Assembly: GCF_000283155.1 (NCBI RefSeq)
Contig: NW_004454177.1
Span: 28,447,675-28,511,674 of the forward strand
DNA length: 64,000 nt
Reading direction: 5' to 3'
From: Ceratotherium simum simum
Taxonomy: Eukaryota > Chordata > Mammalia > Perissodactyla > Rhinocerotidae
Shown here one piece after another: positions 34,990 to 46,479 of this stretch. The notes under the pieces were generated by a model. That model saw only the letters and a list, made by a program, of their open reading frames with translations, was not told the DNA's origin and made no database searches. The translations under genes and the position numbers were made by a program. Within the stretch, counting starts at the first letter, position 1. Every line of letters starts with the position of its first letter.

Positions 34990-35768
34990 TTGAGAAATTC
35001 TAATAAACACAGTTTTTGTATTCAAGGTGTTTCAGGATCTGCTTCCAACCCTCCTATCAAACATACTGCTAATTTCTGGATAAACCAGATTCCAGAATGT
35101 TGCTAAAATGTGCCCTGGGCTCTGCTGCCTTTGTGTCTTTACTCTTCTTTGAGGGAAAGGTCTTTGCCTTTCCTTCTATTAGTATTCTTATTTTCTAAAA
35201 CAGTATTTGAGACCCAGCTGAAATGTTACCTTCTCAGTTAAGCTCTCCCTGGTTCTCCTGGTTCATCACCTTGCTTTGAATATACTGTTGATCATGTTAA
35301 GACACTGCTGAAGAACTTTGTTGGCTTTTCATTCCCTGATGAATCAAGTCTAAACATTTTAGCATGGTCTGCCCTTTATAATCAAGTCATCGCTATCCAC
35401 ATGATTTCCCATACATACTATGTACTTTTGCGCCTTTCTTATGCTATGTTCTCTTCATGGAATGTCCTACACTCTTTTAAAATCTTAGGCCTCTTTTGAT
35501 AGGCAGATCTGGGAAGCCTTTCTGGATTGCTTCAGTAGGAATTAATCTCTCCATCCTTTAGGTTGCCTCACTACCTTGTTTACATTCTATTTCAGCACTC
35601 AGCAACATCTCAACTCACAGAGCTAGCTGTATGTTCCTACCTGACCTAAAAGAGTATGAATTCCCTAAGAAACAGACTAATTTTTACTTATCATTAAATG
35701 CCTAATTTGTATCACAGAGCCTACTATGTATCACATAGTAGGACTCAATAAATGTTTACCAAATGGCT
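34990..35768 (+). repeat. L2 LINE 3' half
   Basis: CATTCCCTGATGAATCAAGT, TTTTAGCATGGTCTGCCCTT, ACCTTCTCAGTTAAGCTCTC, then the tail TATGTATCACATAGTAGGAC and CAATAAATGTTTACCAAATG give a long plus-strand L2. Confidence 0.8.
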
Positions 35769-37983
35769 TAGAGAGCATAGATTATCCCAGGGACAGAGCA
35801 GTGACTCTTGATGTGGTGTTCCTTTGCTGGATTCAAGGAGTAGCTTGTTGAGAGTTTTAGGGGGTTCTGTGGTTCATTTTGGGGATATAGGCATGTAGAA
35901 GGAATTCCTCTTGGTTTTCTTCATCTCAGAATTATGGCTTTTGTTAGGATGCTTGCATAAATAACTTTGCTTGCAATGGGTTTTAAAATGAGAGACCTCG
36001 AAGGATCCATGGGGTGGCTGACCCCATTTGGCCTGACTGGTTCCTGTGGGGATGATGAGCACTGGAGAGCACTTCAGGAGCTAAGCAAATTCTTGGCTTT
36101 TGGCTCAATGCCCAGGCTTTAGCTCTACTCTCTAGGTTTAGTCATTGTCTTTGTAAGGACTGAATGGTAATGTGTCTGGCACTGGGCCTGGAATATTGTA
36201 GTTTCTCAATAAAAATGAAATTGATTTCTCTTTCCTTTCCCTCCACTTAACCAATTTAGAACCATTTAATATAAAAATAATTGAAGAAATAATCTTCTCC
36301 CATAACCTAAATGAAATCTTGAAACACAGTCCTTTGTGTTGGTGCCATAGCTTAGGGTCTTCTCTATGTGCTCATGCATACTCTGTCCCATATCTACTAA
36401 AGGCCTGCTTCTCAAGGGCAATGGCTGGATTGCATTCGAGCTTCTGAATAGTGGCACTCAAACTGTGCAGTCACAGTCTGGTGCCTTCTGTTTCCTCAAT
36501 AAGCTTTAGATGGAAGCAAGCTTCCTGCTTTGTTTTCTTAGTGATTAAGAAATCTTAAGGATTTCATTAGTGTTTGCTACTTGGTCTCCTTGCTCTATTG
36601 TTTTGGCACCTCAGTTCAGGACTTGAGGTGGGAAGAGAGTCTAACACAGCATTTCTGTCTTTTCTATCTGGTCTATGATGCTTTGCTGAGAAGGAGGATG
36701 GAATAATGATGGAAAGAGAGAATGAGGAATAATGACAACAGTACTTTGATGACGCAGTTGGTAAGAGACAAAACTACAATTAAAATCTAGACCAAAACAT
36801 GGCCTGCATTTTGGTTGCATTAATCCTGAAACAGAGAATGAAGTTCAAGTCATTTTTTCCCATGTAGAGAGCTTCTCATTAATGGTGGTATGAAAATGAG
36901 GGCTGGATAATTGCTTTTGGAGGAGAGACATGAAACTTCATCTCTGGTTTTCTCTTAACTGTGAGATTCTGTATTTTCATAACAAGATGACCTCATGTCC
37001 CATGAGCCTCTACAACTCTAGACATCCCTGAGCCCACAGGTGTGGTAGACTCCAGAGCTTCAGGTGGTATCATGGAGCTGCCCAAGGTGCTGCAAGACCT
37101 GTTGCCCATGATGTCTACCTGTAGTCATTATTTTGGCTATGGAAGTCAGTTGGAATCTCAGTATTCACTTATCTTCTGATTGTTACTCTTTCCTTTTTCT
37201 GTTGAATAGATAAAATCACTAAACATTGTGAACCCAGAAAAGGACCTTGGGGAAAATCAAAGAGTCTATTTCCTCTTTCTCGCCTCGCTTGCAGGTTTTG
37301 GCTGACAAGGGTGTGAGGAGGAAGATGAAGGGAGGGCTCTTGTTGCTGAGAAAGAGTGAAGGTTGGAAGATCCCAGTGTCCTTTAAATTTTAATCTCTAA
37401 AGCTCTCCCCACTGATGTAGCTAATGAACACTAGAATGGAAACATCAAGAGATTAGACTTCATTTGAAATTGAGAGTAGATATGCTTTTTTCAAAATACA
37501 ATTTTCCTGGTAATCCTGAAAGGATTTGAGCATTGATGTCTCAAGAAAATAAAACAGTTACTCTCACTGTAGGCAAAGAGTTTTAAAAAATTGCAAGCAA
37601 AAGGTTAAAATATTTGCTCTAATAATGTAAGTTCCTCCCTTTTAAGCTTTTAGATCTATCTGATCTGATCCTATGACATCCCCACGCTGGTTCATAATGG
37701 ATGATATCGCTGAAGACGTGTACTTTTGAAAAAAGCAAATGAATACCTAATTCTGTAAACACCAGTGAGAGAAGTCCTGAAGGACCTGCAATGCTAAGGA
37801 GGGAGGTAACGTCACCTTCAGGAACAGTGTATTTTAGTCATGAACTCTCTAAGTGAATTTGATATCACCCAATTACCTATTCAATGTTAAACAATAATAC
37901 TTTTAAGATACAGTACCAAGAATGATGTGAGTAATGAAGTTAGTGGGTCCCCTCACTGAAAGAAGTAAAATACTTTAAATGTC
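35769..37983. other. Mostly unclassified
   Basis: A possible MIR/L2 3' tip at about 36160-36215 (GTCTGGCACTGGGCCTGGAA, TCTCAATAAAAATG). The rest shows no named repeat and no convincing ORF. Confidence 0.4.
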
Positions 37984-38596
37984 TTTTTTATAGTAGCTTC
38001 ACTGAGATATAATTCACATACCATAACATTCACCCTTTTAAAGTGTACAATTTAATGGTTTTTGGTATGTTTACAAAGTTGTGCAACCATCATCACTAAT
38101 TTTAGAACACTTTCATCACCCCAAAAAGAAACACATACTCAACTGCAGTCACTCTCAGTTTCCTCTGCCCCCAGCCCCCAGCAACCGTGAATCTACTTTC
38201 TATTGTTATGGATTTACATATCCTGGACATTTCCTATAAATGGAATCACACAATATGTGGCCTTTTATGTCTGGCTTTTTTCAATTAACATAATGTTTTC
38301 AAGGTTTATCCATATTGTAGCATATATGGTACATTTTTCCGTTTTGTGGCTGAAAAATATTTTATTGTATGGATATATCACATTTTCAAAAATCCATTCA
38401 TCAGTTGATGGATATCTGGTTTTTTTCCTCCCTGCTTTTTGGCTATTTGAATAGTTTTGCTATGAATACTTATGTACAAGATTTTGTGTGGACCTATGTT
38501 TTCAATTCTCTTGGGTATATACCTAGGAGTGGAACTACTGGGTCATATGATAATTCTGTTTAACCTTTTGAGAAACTGACAAATACATATCTGTTA
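37984..38596 (-). repeat. L1M LINE 3' end, minus strand
   Basis: The plus strand begins TATAGTAGCTTCACTGAGAT and CATACCATAACATTCACCC (reverse of the L1M 3' UTR) and ends with TTGGGTATATACCTAGGAGT (reverse of the ORF2 C-terminal region). It is a 5'-truncated copy; the frames at 38203-38563 are antisense noise. A T-run lies just beyond at 38598-38616. Confidence 0.85.
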
Positions 38597-39024
38597 TTTT
38601 TTTTTTTTTTTTTGTAGTCCATCACATTTTGAGGATATTAAATCTTACCATCCTGGCTATCTTCCTTTTGCCTTGGCAAGGTACCCCTCGTGAACATTTA
38701 TAGGCAGTCCAATTACAAAGAGAGAAGGCCTATGCTGGGGAGTGAGACAGGGCTTGGGCTACTGCATGCCACTCAACCTTGAAATTATTTCCCATATTCT
38801 TCCCCCACTGGAAAGCCACTGAGTCCATTTATCACATTTGAACATCCTAATTTCAATAGCAATAAGAACATACAATAACTGAGCAACTACATTGTACCAT
38901 GTACTATATTTATTCCTGGACAGTATAAGAAGATTGACATAAAACCACCATTCAATGATTTCACAGTTCCCCACAGGCACTGATAAGTGCTTCAATAGAG
39001 ATGCAAAAAACATATATATATTTT

Positions 39025-39262
39025 TCAAAGGCAGAATGATGTAAAGCAGAGTAGTCAGTTTCAGTTGTACTGATATTTTGGGCCTGATAATTCTTTGTCG
39101 TGAGTGCCTGTCCTGTGCATTGTAGAATGTTTTTGTCAGCATCTCTGGCCTCTACCTACCTGATGTCAATAGTATCACCCTGATTGTGACACTCAAAAGT
39201 GTCCCCAGATATTGCCAAGTATTTACCTGAAGACAAAACTGGCCCTGGTTGAGAGTCACTTG
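39025..39262 (-). mobile_element. MER5A-type hAT-Charlie DNA transposon
   Basis: TTTTGGGCCTGATAATTCTT, GCCTGTCCTGTGCATTGTAG, CAGCATCTCTGGCCTCTACC, GTGTCCCCAGATATTGCCAA and the end CCTGGTTGAGAGTCACT match reversed MER5A. The 127-codon frame across it is not a gene. Confidence 0.9.
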
Positions 39263-39289
39263 TCGAAAGTCTAGAGTATAGGCTTGGGT

Positions 39290-39445
39290 AGGATCCAGGT
39301 GGCAGGACATTGGGAAGGAAGCTAAATCTTCTGCTCTTTATCTTTAAAAATGGGAATCCTAATAGCTACCTTATAGGGTTGTTGTACGGATTAAATAAGA
39401 TAGTGTATATAGAACCCCCTCACAAAGTGTCTGGCACACTTCTCC
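39290..39445 (+). repeat. MIR SINE
   Basis: GCTACCTTATAGGGTTGTTG, ACGGATTAAATAAGATAGTG and AAAGTGTCTGGCACACTT are forward MIR. Confidence 0.8.
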
Positions 39446-39734
39446 CCTAAAGCATGATGGTGGCAGTTCACGCAGGTTTGGATCTTAGTTTGAAGATATT
39501 GGAGAGAATAGGTCTGTTGTTGTTTTCCTCTAATTTTTTCACTTTTATTAAAATTGAATTTTAAAAAGGGAAACTGGGAGAAGGCAAAAGGGATGAACCA
39601 GTGGGATTTTGTTGAGTATCCTTGTGTGAATGGATGGCTGGAATGCTGGTCTTAGTGTAACTAGACCCCTATTCACTCAGGTGCTCACTCATCTGTTATT
39701 CATTCATTGAAATATCTACTGAGTGTCTACTCTG

Positions 39735-40070
39735 GATCCCTTTCTGCCTTTCTGCTCTCCAGTCACTTGGGTCAGTCCCTTGACTGTCCCCATGCTCCCT
39801 CCTGTCTCAAGGCTTTTCCATATTCTCTTTCCTCTGCCTGAGACACTCATCCTAGTTGACTCCTATATAACATTGAGATCTCAGTTCAAATTTAGTGTTT
39901 TCAGAGCTATGTTTGCTGACACTCACCATATCCACTCCATCCCAGATTAAAGCAGAGCCCACAGCCGTGAGCACTCAAAGCCTCTGAATTATTTTATTAG
40001 ATTAGTACTTGTTGATACCACTAAACTATAATAAATATTTGGTAAATGTTTTCAGACTAATTGTCTCCTG
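39735..40070 (+). repeat. L2 LINE 3' end
   Basis: AAGGCTTTTCCATATTCTCT, TGCCTGAGACACTCATCCTA, TTGAGATCTCAGTTCAAATT and the tail AATAAATATTTGGTAAATG match L2. Confidence 0.75.
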
Positions 40071-40612
40071 ACTGGATGACTGAATGAATGAACAAGTGTT
40101 AGGCACTGTTCAGGTTTTCTCTGACTTCCTTGGTGTTTTAAAAAATGCTGGACTGATGCGGACTCTGACCCATCTCAGGAGTGATGAGCACTTGCTGGGC
40201 AGGTTGTCTAAGGTTGACCAGTGAGTGTCTTCTGTTCATAGGAGTCAAGGTGAGATAGCCCTGGAAGAAGACGGACAGTAGATCTCAGACGTCTGCTAAA
40301 GTTGGGCCTAAAATCATCTGAGGACAGAGCTGCGATCTTTACCATAAGGTGCTTTGATGACTGCAGCTATGGAATAAAAATCATTCCTTTGTTACCTACC
40401 TGACATACACACTCTTTTTTTTCACCATTTGAAGCTAAAATTCTTCATCACCTTTTGTTTTTTGCCCTAGGAAGCAATGACCCTTAATTCTTGAACGTAG
40501 TGTTCTATGCAAAACAACTTTCCCTGGACTGGTCAGGGGTTAGTTTAGCCTTTTTGTTTCTTTTGGCTTATTAGTAATAGGCATGATTGTGGGATGGGGT
40601 GGGAAATGATGG
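40071..40612. other. No recognised feature
   Basis: No repeat or ORF that I can support. Confidence 0.45.
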
Positions 40613-40626
40613 CCAAACATGTTTTT

Positions 40627-40843
40627 TTTTTTTTTTTTAAAGATTTTATTTATTCATTTTTTTCCCCCCAAAGCCCCAGTAGATAGTTGTATGTCATAGG
40701 TTCGCCTCCTTCTAGTTGCTGTACGTGGGACTCGGCCTCGGGTTGGACGGAGAAGTGGTGCCTTGGGGCGTGCCCGGGATCCGAACCCGGGTCGCCAGCA
40801 TCAGAGCGCGCGCACTTAACCGCTAAGCCACGGAGCCGGCCCC
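40627..40843 (-). mobile_element. ERE SINE, young, CpG-rich
   Basis: On the minus strand it starts GGGGCCGGCTCCGTGGCTTA, has a clear tRNA-like head (AGCGGTTAAGTGCGCGCG and GGTTCGGATCC), then the ERE body shared with the copy at 33658 and an A-rich tail. AAACATGTTTTT is duplicated at 40615-40626 and 40844-40855. I count 16 CpG dinucleotides, far above the surrounding DNA, so little methylation-driven decay has occurred: this is the youngest-looking ERE here. Confidence 0.95.
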
Positions 40844-40948
40844 AAACATGTTTTTAATGTATATAGAATTTTTTATCTATTCTTATAGAAAGCAAATTTA
40901 AAATATGCATATTTGTTAAACAGTCCTTGGGCTGCCGAGAAGACTGGC

Positions 40949-40964
40949 TTTTTTTTTTTTTTTT
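40949..40964 (+). repeat. Poly(T) run
   Basis: A T16 run followed by AATAAATG. No retroposon body could be attached to it. Confidence 0.6.
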
Positions 40965-40979
40965 AATAAATGAAAGCAA

Positions 40980-42360
40980 ACAGCCATTATCCGGGCTTGC
41001 AATGTGCACAGTGAAATATTAACCGCTCATCTCCTATGAATACTTGCCTTGCTCTGCACACAAGAGTTCTGCTGATTTGTGGCAGTGAAGATTTTGGATT
41101 CACTGAAGAGAGCAGTCTTGCTTGTTTCTCTGGTGAATGTGAAGCATGGCCTTGTTCATATTGTTGCTGCAGGCCCCCAACTCTGAAAATACATCTTGTC
41201 GCACTAGACTGGAGGCCACTGGTGCAACATAAATGCGCCACCTTGCAAAGCTAAAAACTGAATATTTATTTGTCATTTTGGAAAGCTACTCCTTTTTCCT
41301 GTGGCTGAGGCTGGAAAGAAAGACTAATGACAAGCCTGGAATGGGGCAGTGAGGAGGGAGAGGAGAGATGGAGAGAGGGGCAATGTATGTATGCCTCCAT
41401 CCATTTACTTGATTGCTGATGCAATTCGGATGAATGAGTATATTTCTCACACCTTTCCTGGAGGCCTGTGCGTCTGTGAGGTGAAGGCGATTATAAGCAA
41501 ATCTCCATTAGCCAATTGAATTGTGAAGTCTGAGAAGATCACTTGCAGCATCCTATATTAGAGGGATCATCTGTGGATGGGATTTTTCATTTCTCTGTTT
41601 ACAGCAACCTGGAATTAGACTTGTTTTGTTAGTCACAACGCTTGTTTGTACAGTGGTCTCAATAATTAAACCAAAATGTCACTACATCCGTATGCCTTTC
41701 CATATCCTATTTCCTTTTTGAAAGGTTTATCCCATAGGAAGTATCCCAGTTTCATTCAAATTCTGCTTTTGCCTTGGGGGAAAAAAGACAAAAAAACAAC
41801 TTATCTTGTCGAATGTTTTACTTAAACTGTAGGACAATTAAAATTATTTATATACAACCATGCCACAGAAGTAATGAGATGATTAAAATATTCTTAATGA
41901 GTTTGCATTTTCCAATTGTTTGACTTGATGTAGCAATACATATTTATGATTTTAATTATTGTTTTGGCCTCAGAAGATGTCTGTTTTTTAAAGATCAGCA
42001 GGGTTCATGAGAGAGTTGATATGTTGCCTTGTTGACTTCTTGATTCTTTCTTTAGACTATTAGCAATTAGAATAATATGCTATGGTGGGGAAATAATTTA
42101 ACAAGTTTATTTAAACATGTTACAGGCTTTAAAAAACTATAATGCTAAGATTTCTTCTTTTTTTCTTTTAAAGTAGTCTTTAAGCCAACAGGGTCTAGTG
42201 AGTGTAGAATAATCTGTGTAGTATTTAGAGGCAATTACCTTGTATAATGGAGGAAGAGTCATATCTGCCTCCTCCCCTTTCTTTCTCATCTTGGTAGATG
42301 AAGGGTGGCTCCAAGAGGTGGGGGCTGACCCCACCATCTGTGGTCTGGCACCTGTTTTCC
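40980..42360. other. Single-copy DNA, no named repeat
   Basis: Overlapping open frames on both strands at 40987-41254 (72 and 84 codons) lack recognised motifs. The stretch 41340-41600 has no repeat signature. It may hold conserved noncoding sequence. Confidence 0.4.
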
Positions 42361-42706
42361 CTCAGAGACTCAGTTCATCACTTATTCCTCTGTTCTGTTC
42401 CTTCAATCTCTGCCACCCCTTTTCTCTCAGCTAAAAAATACTCGTGTCCCTCCATGAGTATAAAACAAAATCCTAAGAAAAATTTCCTTCACCCTATATT
42501 ATTAATCCTCTATCTCTTGCCCTCTGTCTTTCCCTTCACTTCTAAGTTGTCTTCTCTTTCTCACTTATCATTTATTCTTCATCCTTCATCAATCAGCCTG
42601 TCATCTCATTTCTCCATGGAAAAGACCCTCCCCAGGCCACAATGGTCTCCATTTTACTTCATTGAATGGAGAGTTATCAGTCTTTATGTTACCACTCTTT
42701 GTGGCA
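42361..42706 (+). repeat. Possible L2 ORF2 fragment
   Basis: CT-rich sequence in the same orientation as L2 pieces further right. It belongs to a chain of L2 fragments broken by later insertions. The 172-codon frame at 42298-42816 is pyrimidine-rich translation noise that runs into the pseudogene tail. Confidence 0.35.
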
Positions 42707-43120
42707 TTTTTTTTTCTTTTTTACGTGCATTTATTTTATTCACATTGTACAATTGTTATACAACCTACAAAACGTGCAAAAGCTTAATCCATTTTCCAAT
42801 ACCATATCAGAGCTAAGTTGCTAAAGAGGAACAGAACAGTAAGTTACAAGCAGAGTTCAGGTGTCCTGTAGAAGTCATACTGTCTGCCACACAGTGTATT
42901 TAAAGCTATACATTTTGCCACAGGAGAACCTTCTGTTTTCACAGCGGCCTCACAGTTCCTGTCGATGAGGCCTCCTTAAATCAATGTGCCTTTTCTTTTG
43001 AGAACAGGAACAATAAGACTTTGAACAGGTCTGACATTGGATTGCTTCTACTCGATAAGGGTTAAAACTCTTTTGGCATTTGCAACAGAGTAGTTTGAAA
43101 TAAACCTTATTAGTTCCTGC
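42707..43120 (-). pseudogene. ZAR1L: ZAR1L-like processed pseudogene, 5'-truncated
   Basis: Read on the minus strand from 43120, 56 codons are open without a frameshift. They encode the C-terminal zinc-binding region of a ZAR1/ZAR1L protein: GTNKVYFK, then CCKCQKSFNPYRVEAIQC, CQTCSKSYCSC and KKRHIDLRRPHRQEL. The next codon is TGA (42952-42950) where the family has a cysteine (CGRC motif); past it GRCENRRFSCGKMYSFKY continues the same frame to a second stop at 42877-42875. Then comes a 3' UTR-like stretch with two AATAAA signals (complement of 42730-42740) and an A tail (complement of 42707-42722). Tail and lack of introns in this part mark an L1-mediated retrocopy. ZAR1L is an oocyte factor that binds maternal mRNA; this copy lacks its N-terminal part and start. 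Seen: motifs, stop, tail. Inferred: identity as ZAR1L rather than ZAR1. Confidence 0.8.
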
Positions 43121-43139
43121 TGAAACTCTGAACTTTTAG

Positions 43140-43335
43140 TGTCTGTGAAACCACGTCTTTCTTGTTTTCCTTTTCTTCTTTCCTGTATTTCCTTTCCTCT
43201 ACCCAGCCTTAAATATTGGTGTTCCCCAGGATTCTGATTTTTGCCTTCTCTTTTTTCCCCTTTTATATATGTTCCTTGAATGATTTAATCAGGTTAAGAG
43301 TTACTCTCAGTCATATTAGCATGACTGGGAGCCAG
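43140..43335 (+). repeat. L2 ORF2 fragment
   Basis: TTAAATATTGGTGTTCCCCA followed by a GGATTCTGATTTTTGCC block is the decayed GVPQGS-type reverse transcriptase region of L2, on the plus strand. Confidence 0.55.
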
Positions 43336-43339
43336 AGTT

Positions 43340-43432
43340 TTTTGGAAGAAAGAATATAACATTTGGAGTCAAATCCATCTGTCTTTGAACTCTGGTTCTA
43401 CCGTTTACAAGCCTGGTAGTAGATTTATCAGC
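43340..43432 (+). repeat. MIR fragment
   Basis: TTTGGAGTCAAATCCATCTG, TTTGAACTCTGGTTCTACCG and TTTACAAGCC match the MIR promoter half. Confidence 0.65.
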
Positions 43433-44170
43433 CACAATTAGCCTTATTCTAGTATCTGACAACTTCTAGTATCTTTTGTCCAAAATGTCCTCTTGAAATC
43501 TGGCCATGCATAGCTCTCATTGGAAATTTCCAATATGATGACCCACAGGCGTGTAAACTCATCATATATGAACCAATACTTGGTTCTTGGTCCGTCTCCA
43601 CCTCCAGTTCTTCCCTTTATCCTGTTTCCATTCTCTTAATAAAGGGTACTATCAGATGTTCAGGAACTGTGTTGACCATTTCATCCTTCTCTCCTCATTT
43701 GCTAATTATATAGCTTAATCAATATAACCATTCCTCTCTATTTTCACTTTAGGTCATCTTTACCACTGTAGGTCAAGCCTCATTAACCAACCCTGGATTA
43801 TTGCATTAGGTATTCATAAAGGTCTACCTGTCTACATTCTAGGTTTTCCTTCAGTTTATTCTTTACATAGTTGACAAAACGATATTTCTAAGGCACACAT
43901 CCTTCAAAATATCTTATTACTTTGAGGGAACATTTTAAGCTCATTAGTAAGAACACAACACTGTTTGTGAATGCTCTTTGCCTTTCTAAGGCCATTCCTT
44001 AACAGATGCCTGATGGTGATGGTCTACAGTGAACTCCCTGTATTTCCAAGAATTTCCCATACTTTCTTTTATCTTTGTGTCTTTACAATGAAATCTACAT
44101 CTACAAGAAATATCCTCCCACTCATTCTTCACCTGCATAATTCCTGCTTGTATGTCAAAACTCAGTCACT
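43433..44170 (+). repeat. L2 ORF2 to 3' region fragment
   Basis: CCTGGATTATTGCATTAGGT, ATCCTTCAAAATATCTTATT and AAGAATTTCCCATACTTTCT follow the L2 plus-strand order. It is interrupted on the right by an L1 3' end. Confidence 0.55.
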
Positions 44171-44174
44171 TTAT

Positions 44175-44766
44175 GGGAATGTAAAATGTTGCAGCCTCAA
44201 TGGAAAACAGTTAGGTGAATTTCCAAGTAGTTACATATAGAATTACTATGTGACCCAGTAGTCCCACTCGTAGGTATATACCCCAAAGAAGTGAAGACAA
44301 GGACTTAAATAGATACATGTACAAGAATATTCAGTGCAGCATTATTTGCAGTAGCCAAAATGCAGAAACAAAAACCCAAGTGTCCATCAACAGATGAATG
44401 GACAAACTAAATGTGGTATATCTATCCAATGGAATACTATTCACCCATAAAAAGGAATAAAATTTTGATACACACTGCAGCATGGGTGAGCCTTGAAAAC
44501 GTTATGCTGAGTGAAATAAGCTAGTCACAGAAGGACACATCTTGTATACATATATTTTAAATATGAAATATCTAGAATAAGCAAATTCATAGAGACAGAA
44601 AGTAAATTAAAATTTACCAGGGGCTGAGAAGGGAAAAATGGGATGTTATCACTTAATGGGTACAGAGTTTCTGTTTGAAGTAGTGAAAAAATTTTGGAAA
44701 TAAATAGTAGTTGGTGATGGTTTTACAACACTGTGGATGTAATTAATACCACTGGACTGTACGAAA
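44175..44766 (+). repeat. L1M LINE 3' end (first of a tandem pair)
   Basis: TATGTGACCCAGTAGTCCCA, AGTGTCCATCAACAGATGAA, CAATGGAATACTATTCACCC, TTACCAGGGGCTGAGAAGGG and TAATACCACTGGACTGTACG are the ORF2 C-terminus and 3' UTR of an old L1M. No poly(A) lies at its right edge. Confidence 0.85.
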
Positions 44767-45567
44767 ATTTATTTCCTAGAAATTCTCATTCATTGTTGGT
44801 GGAAATGCAAAATGGTATAGCCATTTTAGAAGATAGTTTGGCAGTTTCTTACAAAATGAAACATACTCTTGCAATACGATCCAGCAGTTTCACTCCTTGA
44901 CTCAAATGAGTTGAAAACATGTCCACACAAAAATCTGCACACAAATGTCAATAGCAGCTTGATTCATAATTGCTCAAACTTGGAAGCAACTGAGATGTCC
45001 TTCGGTAGGTGAAAAGATAAACAAACTGTGGTACATCCAGACAACGGAATATTATTCATTCGTTGAAATAAATGAGTTATTAAACAATGAAAAGACAGGG
45101 AAGAACCTCAAATGCATATTACTAAGTGAACGGATGAATCTACAAAAGGTACATACTCTACGATTCCAACTATATGACATTCTGGAAGAGGTAAAACTAT
45201 GGAGACAGCAAAAGAATCAGTAGTTGCCAGGGGTTGGGGGGAGGGAGTGATGAATAGGAGGGCACAGAAGATTTTCAGCACAGTGAAACTACTGTGTATG
45301 AAGGATATGTGTCATTATACATTTGTCAAAACCCATAGAAGGTACAACACCAAGAGTGAACTCTAATGTAAACTATGGACTTTGGGTGATAATGATGTGT
45401 CAGTGTAAGTTCATCAATTATAACAAATGTACTCTGGTTTGGGATTTTGATAGTGGGGGTGGCTTTGTATATGTAGGGGGCAGAAAATATATGGGAAATC
45501 TCTGTACTTCTGCTCAATATTGCTGTGAACCTAAAACTCTAAAAAATAAAGTCTATTAAAAAAAATT
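44767..45567 (+). repeat. L1M LINE 3' end (second of a tandem pair)
   Basis: CATTGTTGGTGGAAATGCAA, GATCCAGCAGTTTCACTCCT, CAACGGAATATTATTCATTC, GTTGCCAGGGGTTGGGGGGA, TGAACTCTAATGTAAACTAT and CTAAAACTCTAAAAAATAAA end in a short A tail. The second copy is of a different 3' UTR type from the first. Confidence 0.85.
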
Positions 45568-46344
45568 ATTTCCTCCATTCAACCTCCACTATATGCCTCT
45601 ATACTAGCTCCTTGTCTCCAACTAGAGCCTCTTCCATTTTCTGCCAGCCCAGGAAAACGAACCAGCAAAAACCTGCTCCCTTGTATCTTTAACCGCTGCT
45701 ACTATTATCTTATCTCTACTGCTTTATATGACTCCCCTGTTTCTTATGCAAGCATCTTAGTGTGAGCGTCTATACTTGTTGGTTTCACTTCTTCCTTTCC
45801 CTTTAAATCCTCAGTCATCAACAATGATGCTTCCATCCTTTTTGAACTGACAATGCAGTCAACAATGACTTCATATTGTCAAATGTAATAGGCATATTTT
45901 GGCCCTTATCTTATTTGACACCTTCCAGCATTGTCACTTTGTATAAACTTCTTAGAACTCTTTTTGCCTTGGCTTTTGTGGTACATTCTCTCCCCCAACT
46001 CACTGACTCTTCCTTCCCAGTGTGCTTCAACAGTACTTTTCCATTTACCTCTATCACTGTTGCCCCACCTGCCAAGTCTCTGTCTGTAACCCGCCTTTCT
46101 TCACACTACAATTTTGCCTGAATTAGCAACAACTTGAGCGTGGTTTTTAAGGAATTCTCATATACAAGTTATTTTCAAATCTACATCTTTGCCCCTGATT
46201 TCTCCTCTCAGCTCAAGATTCCTGCTTCCGCCTGATAATTAACCTCTCCATCTAAAGGCCCCATATTTACCTTGAATTCAACATGTTTAAAACTGATTTC
46301 AATGTCTGCTCCTCTCACCCAGCCTGCCCACTATCTCCTAACTT
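45568..46344 (+). repeat. L2 ORF2 fragment
   Basis: CTCAAGATTCCTGCTTCCGC, CTTGAATTCAACATGTTTAA and AACTGATTTCAATGTCTGC correspond to the L2 region normally reading as CTCAAACTTAACATGTCCAA. The left part is weaker. Confidence 0.5.
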
Positions 46345-46475
46345 CTCAATGTCTCTCTCTGGCTCATAGGCTTGTTGTGAGGGTTAGGTGAGTCACTATG
46401 TTTAGCTCAGGGCCTGGCAAATATTTAGATCTCAATAAATCTCAATAAATAGCTATTATTGCTATTGCTATTCTC
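46345..46475 (+). repeat. MIR 3' half
   Basis: GTTGTGAGGGTTAGGTGAGT, GCTCAGGGCCTGGCAAATAT and a duplicated ATCTCAATAA unit are the MIR 3' end. Confidence 0.75.
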
Positions 46476-46479
46476 ATCT

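Noticed and set aside
38759..39142. 127-codon minus-strand open frame
   Set aside because: More than a third of it is a MER5A-type transposon and the rest has no motif.
40780..40843. tRNA gene suggested by A- and B-box-like sequence
   Set aside because: The boxes are the promoter of the tRNA-derived ERE SINE; there is no cloverleaf with a proper anticodon arm and acceptor pairing. The same applies to the other EREs and to the MIR at 19268.
42298..42816. 172-codon open frame on the plus strand
   Set aside because: It is pyrimidine-driven translation (Ser/Leu/Pro/Phe-rich) that runs from CT-rich L2-like DNA into the antisense tail of the ZAR1L-like pseudogene.
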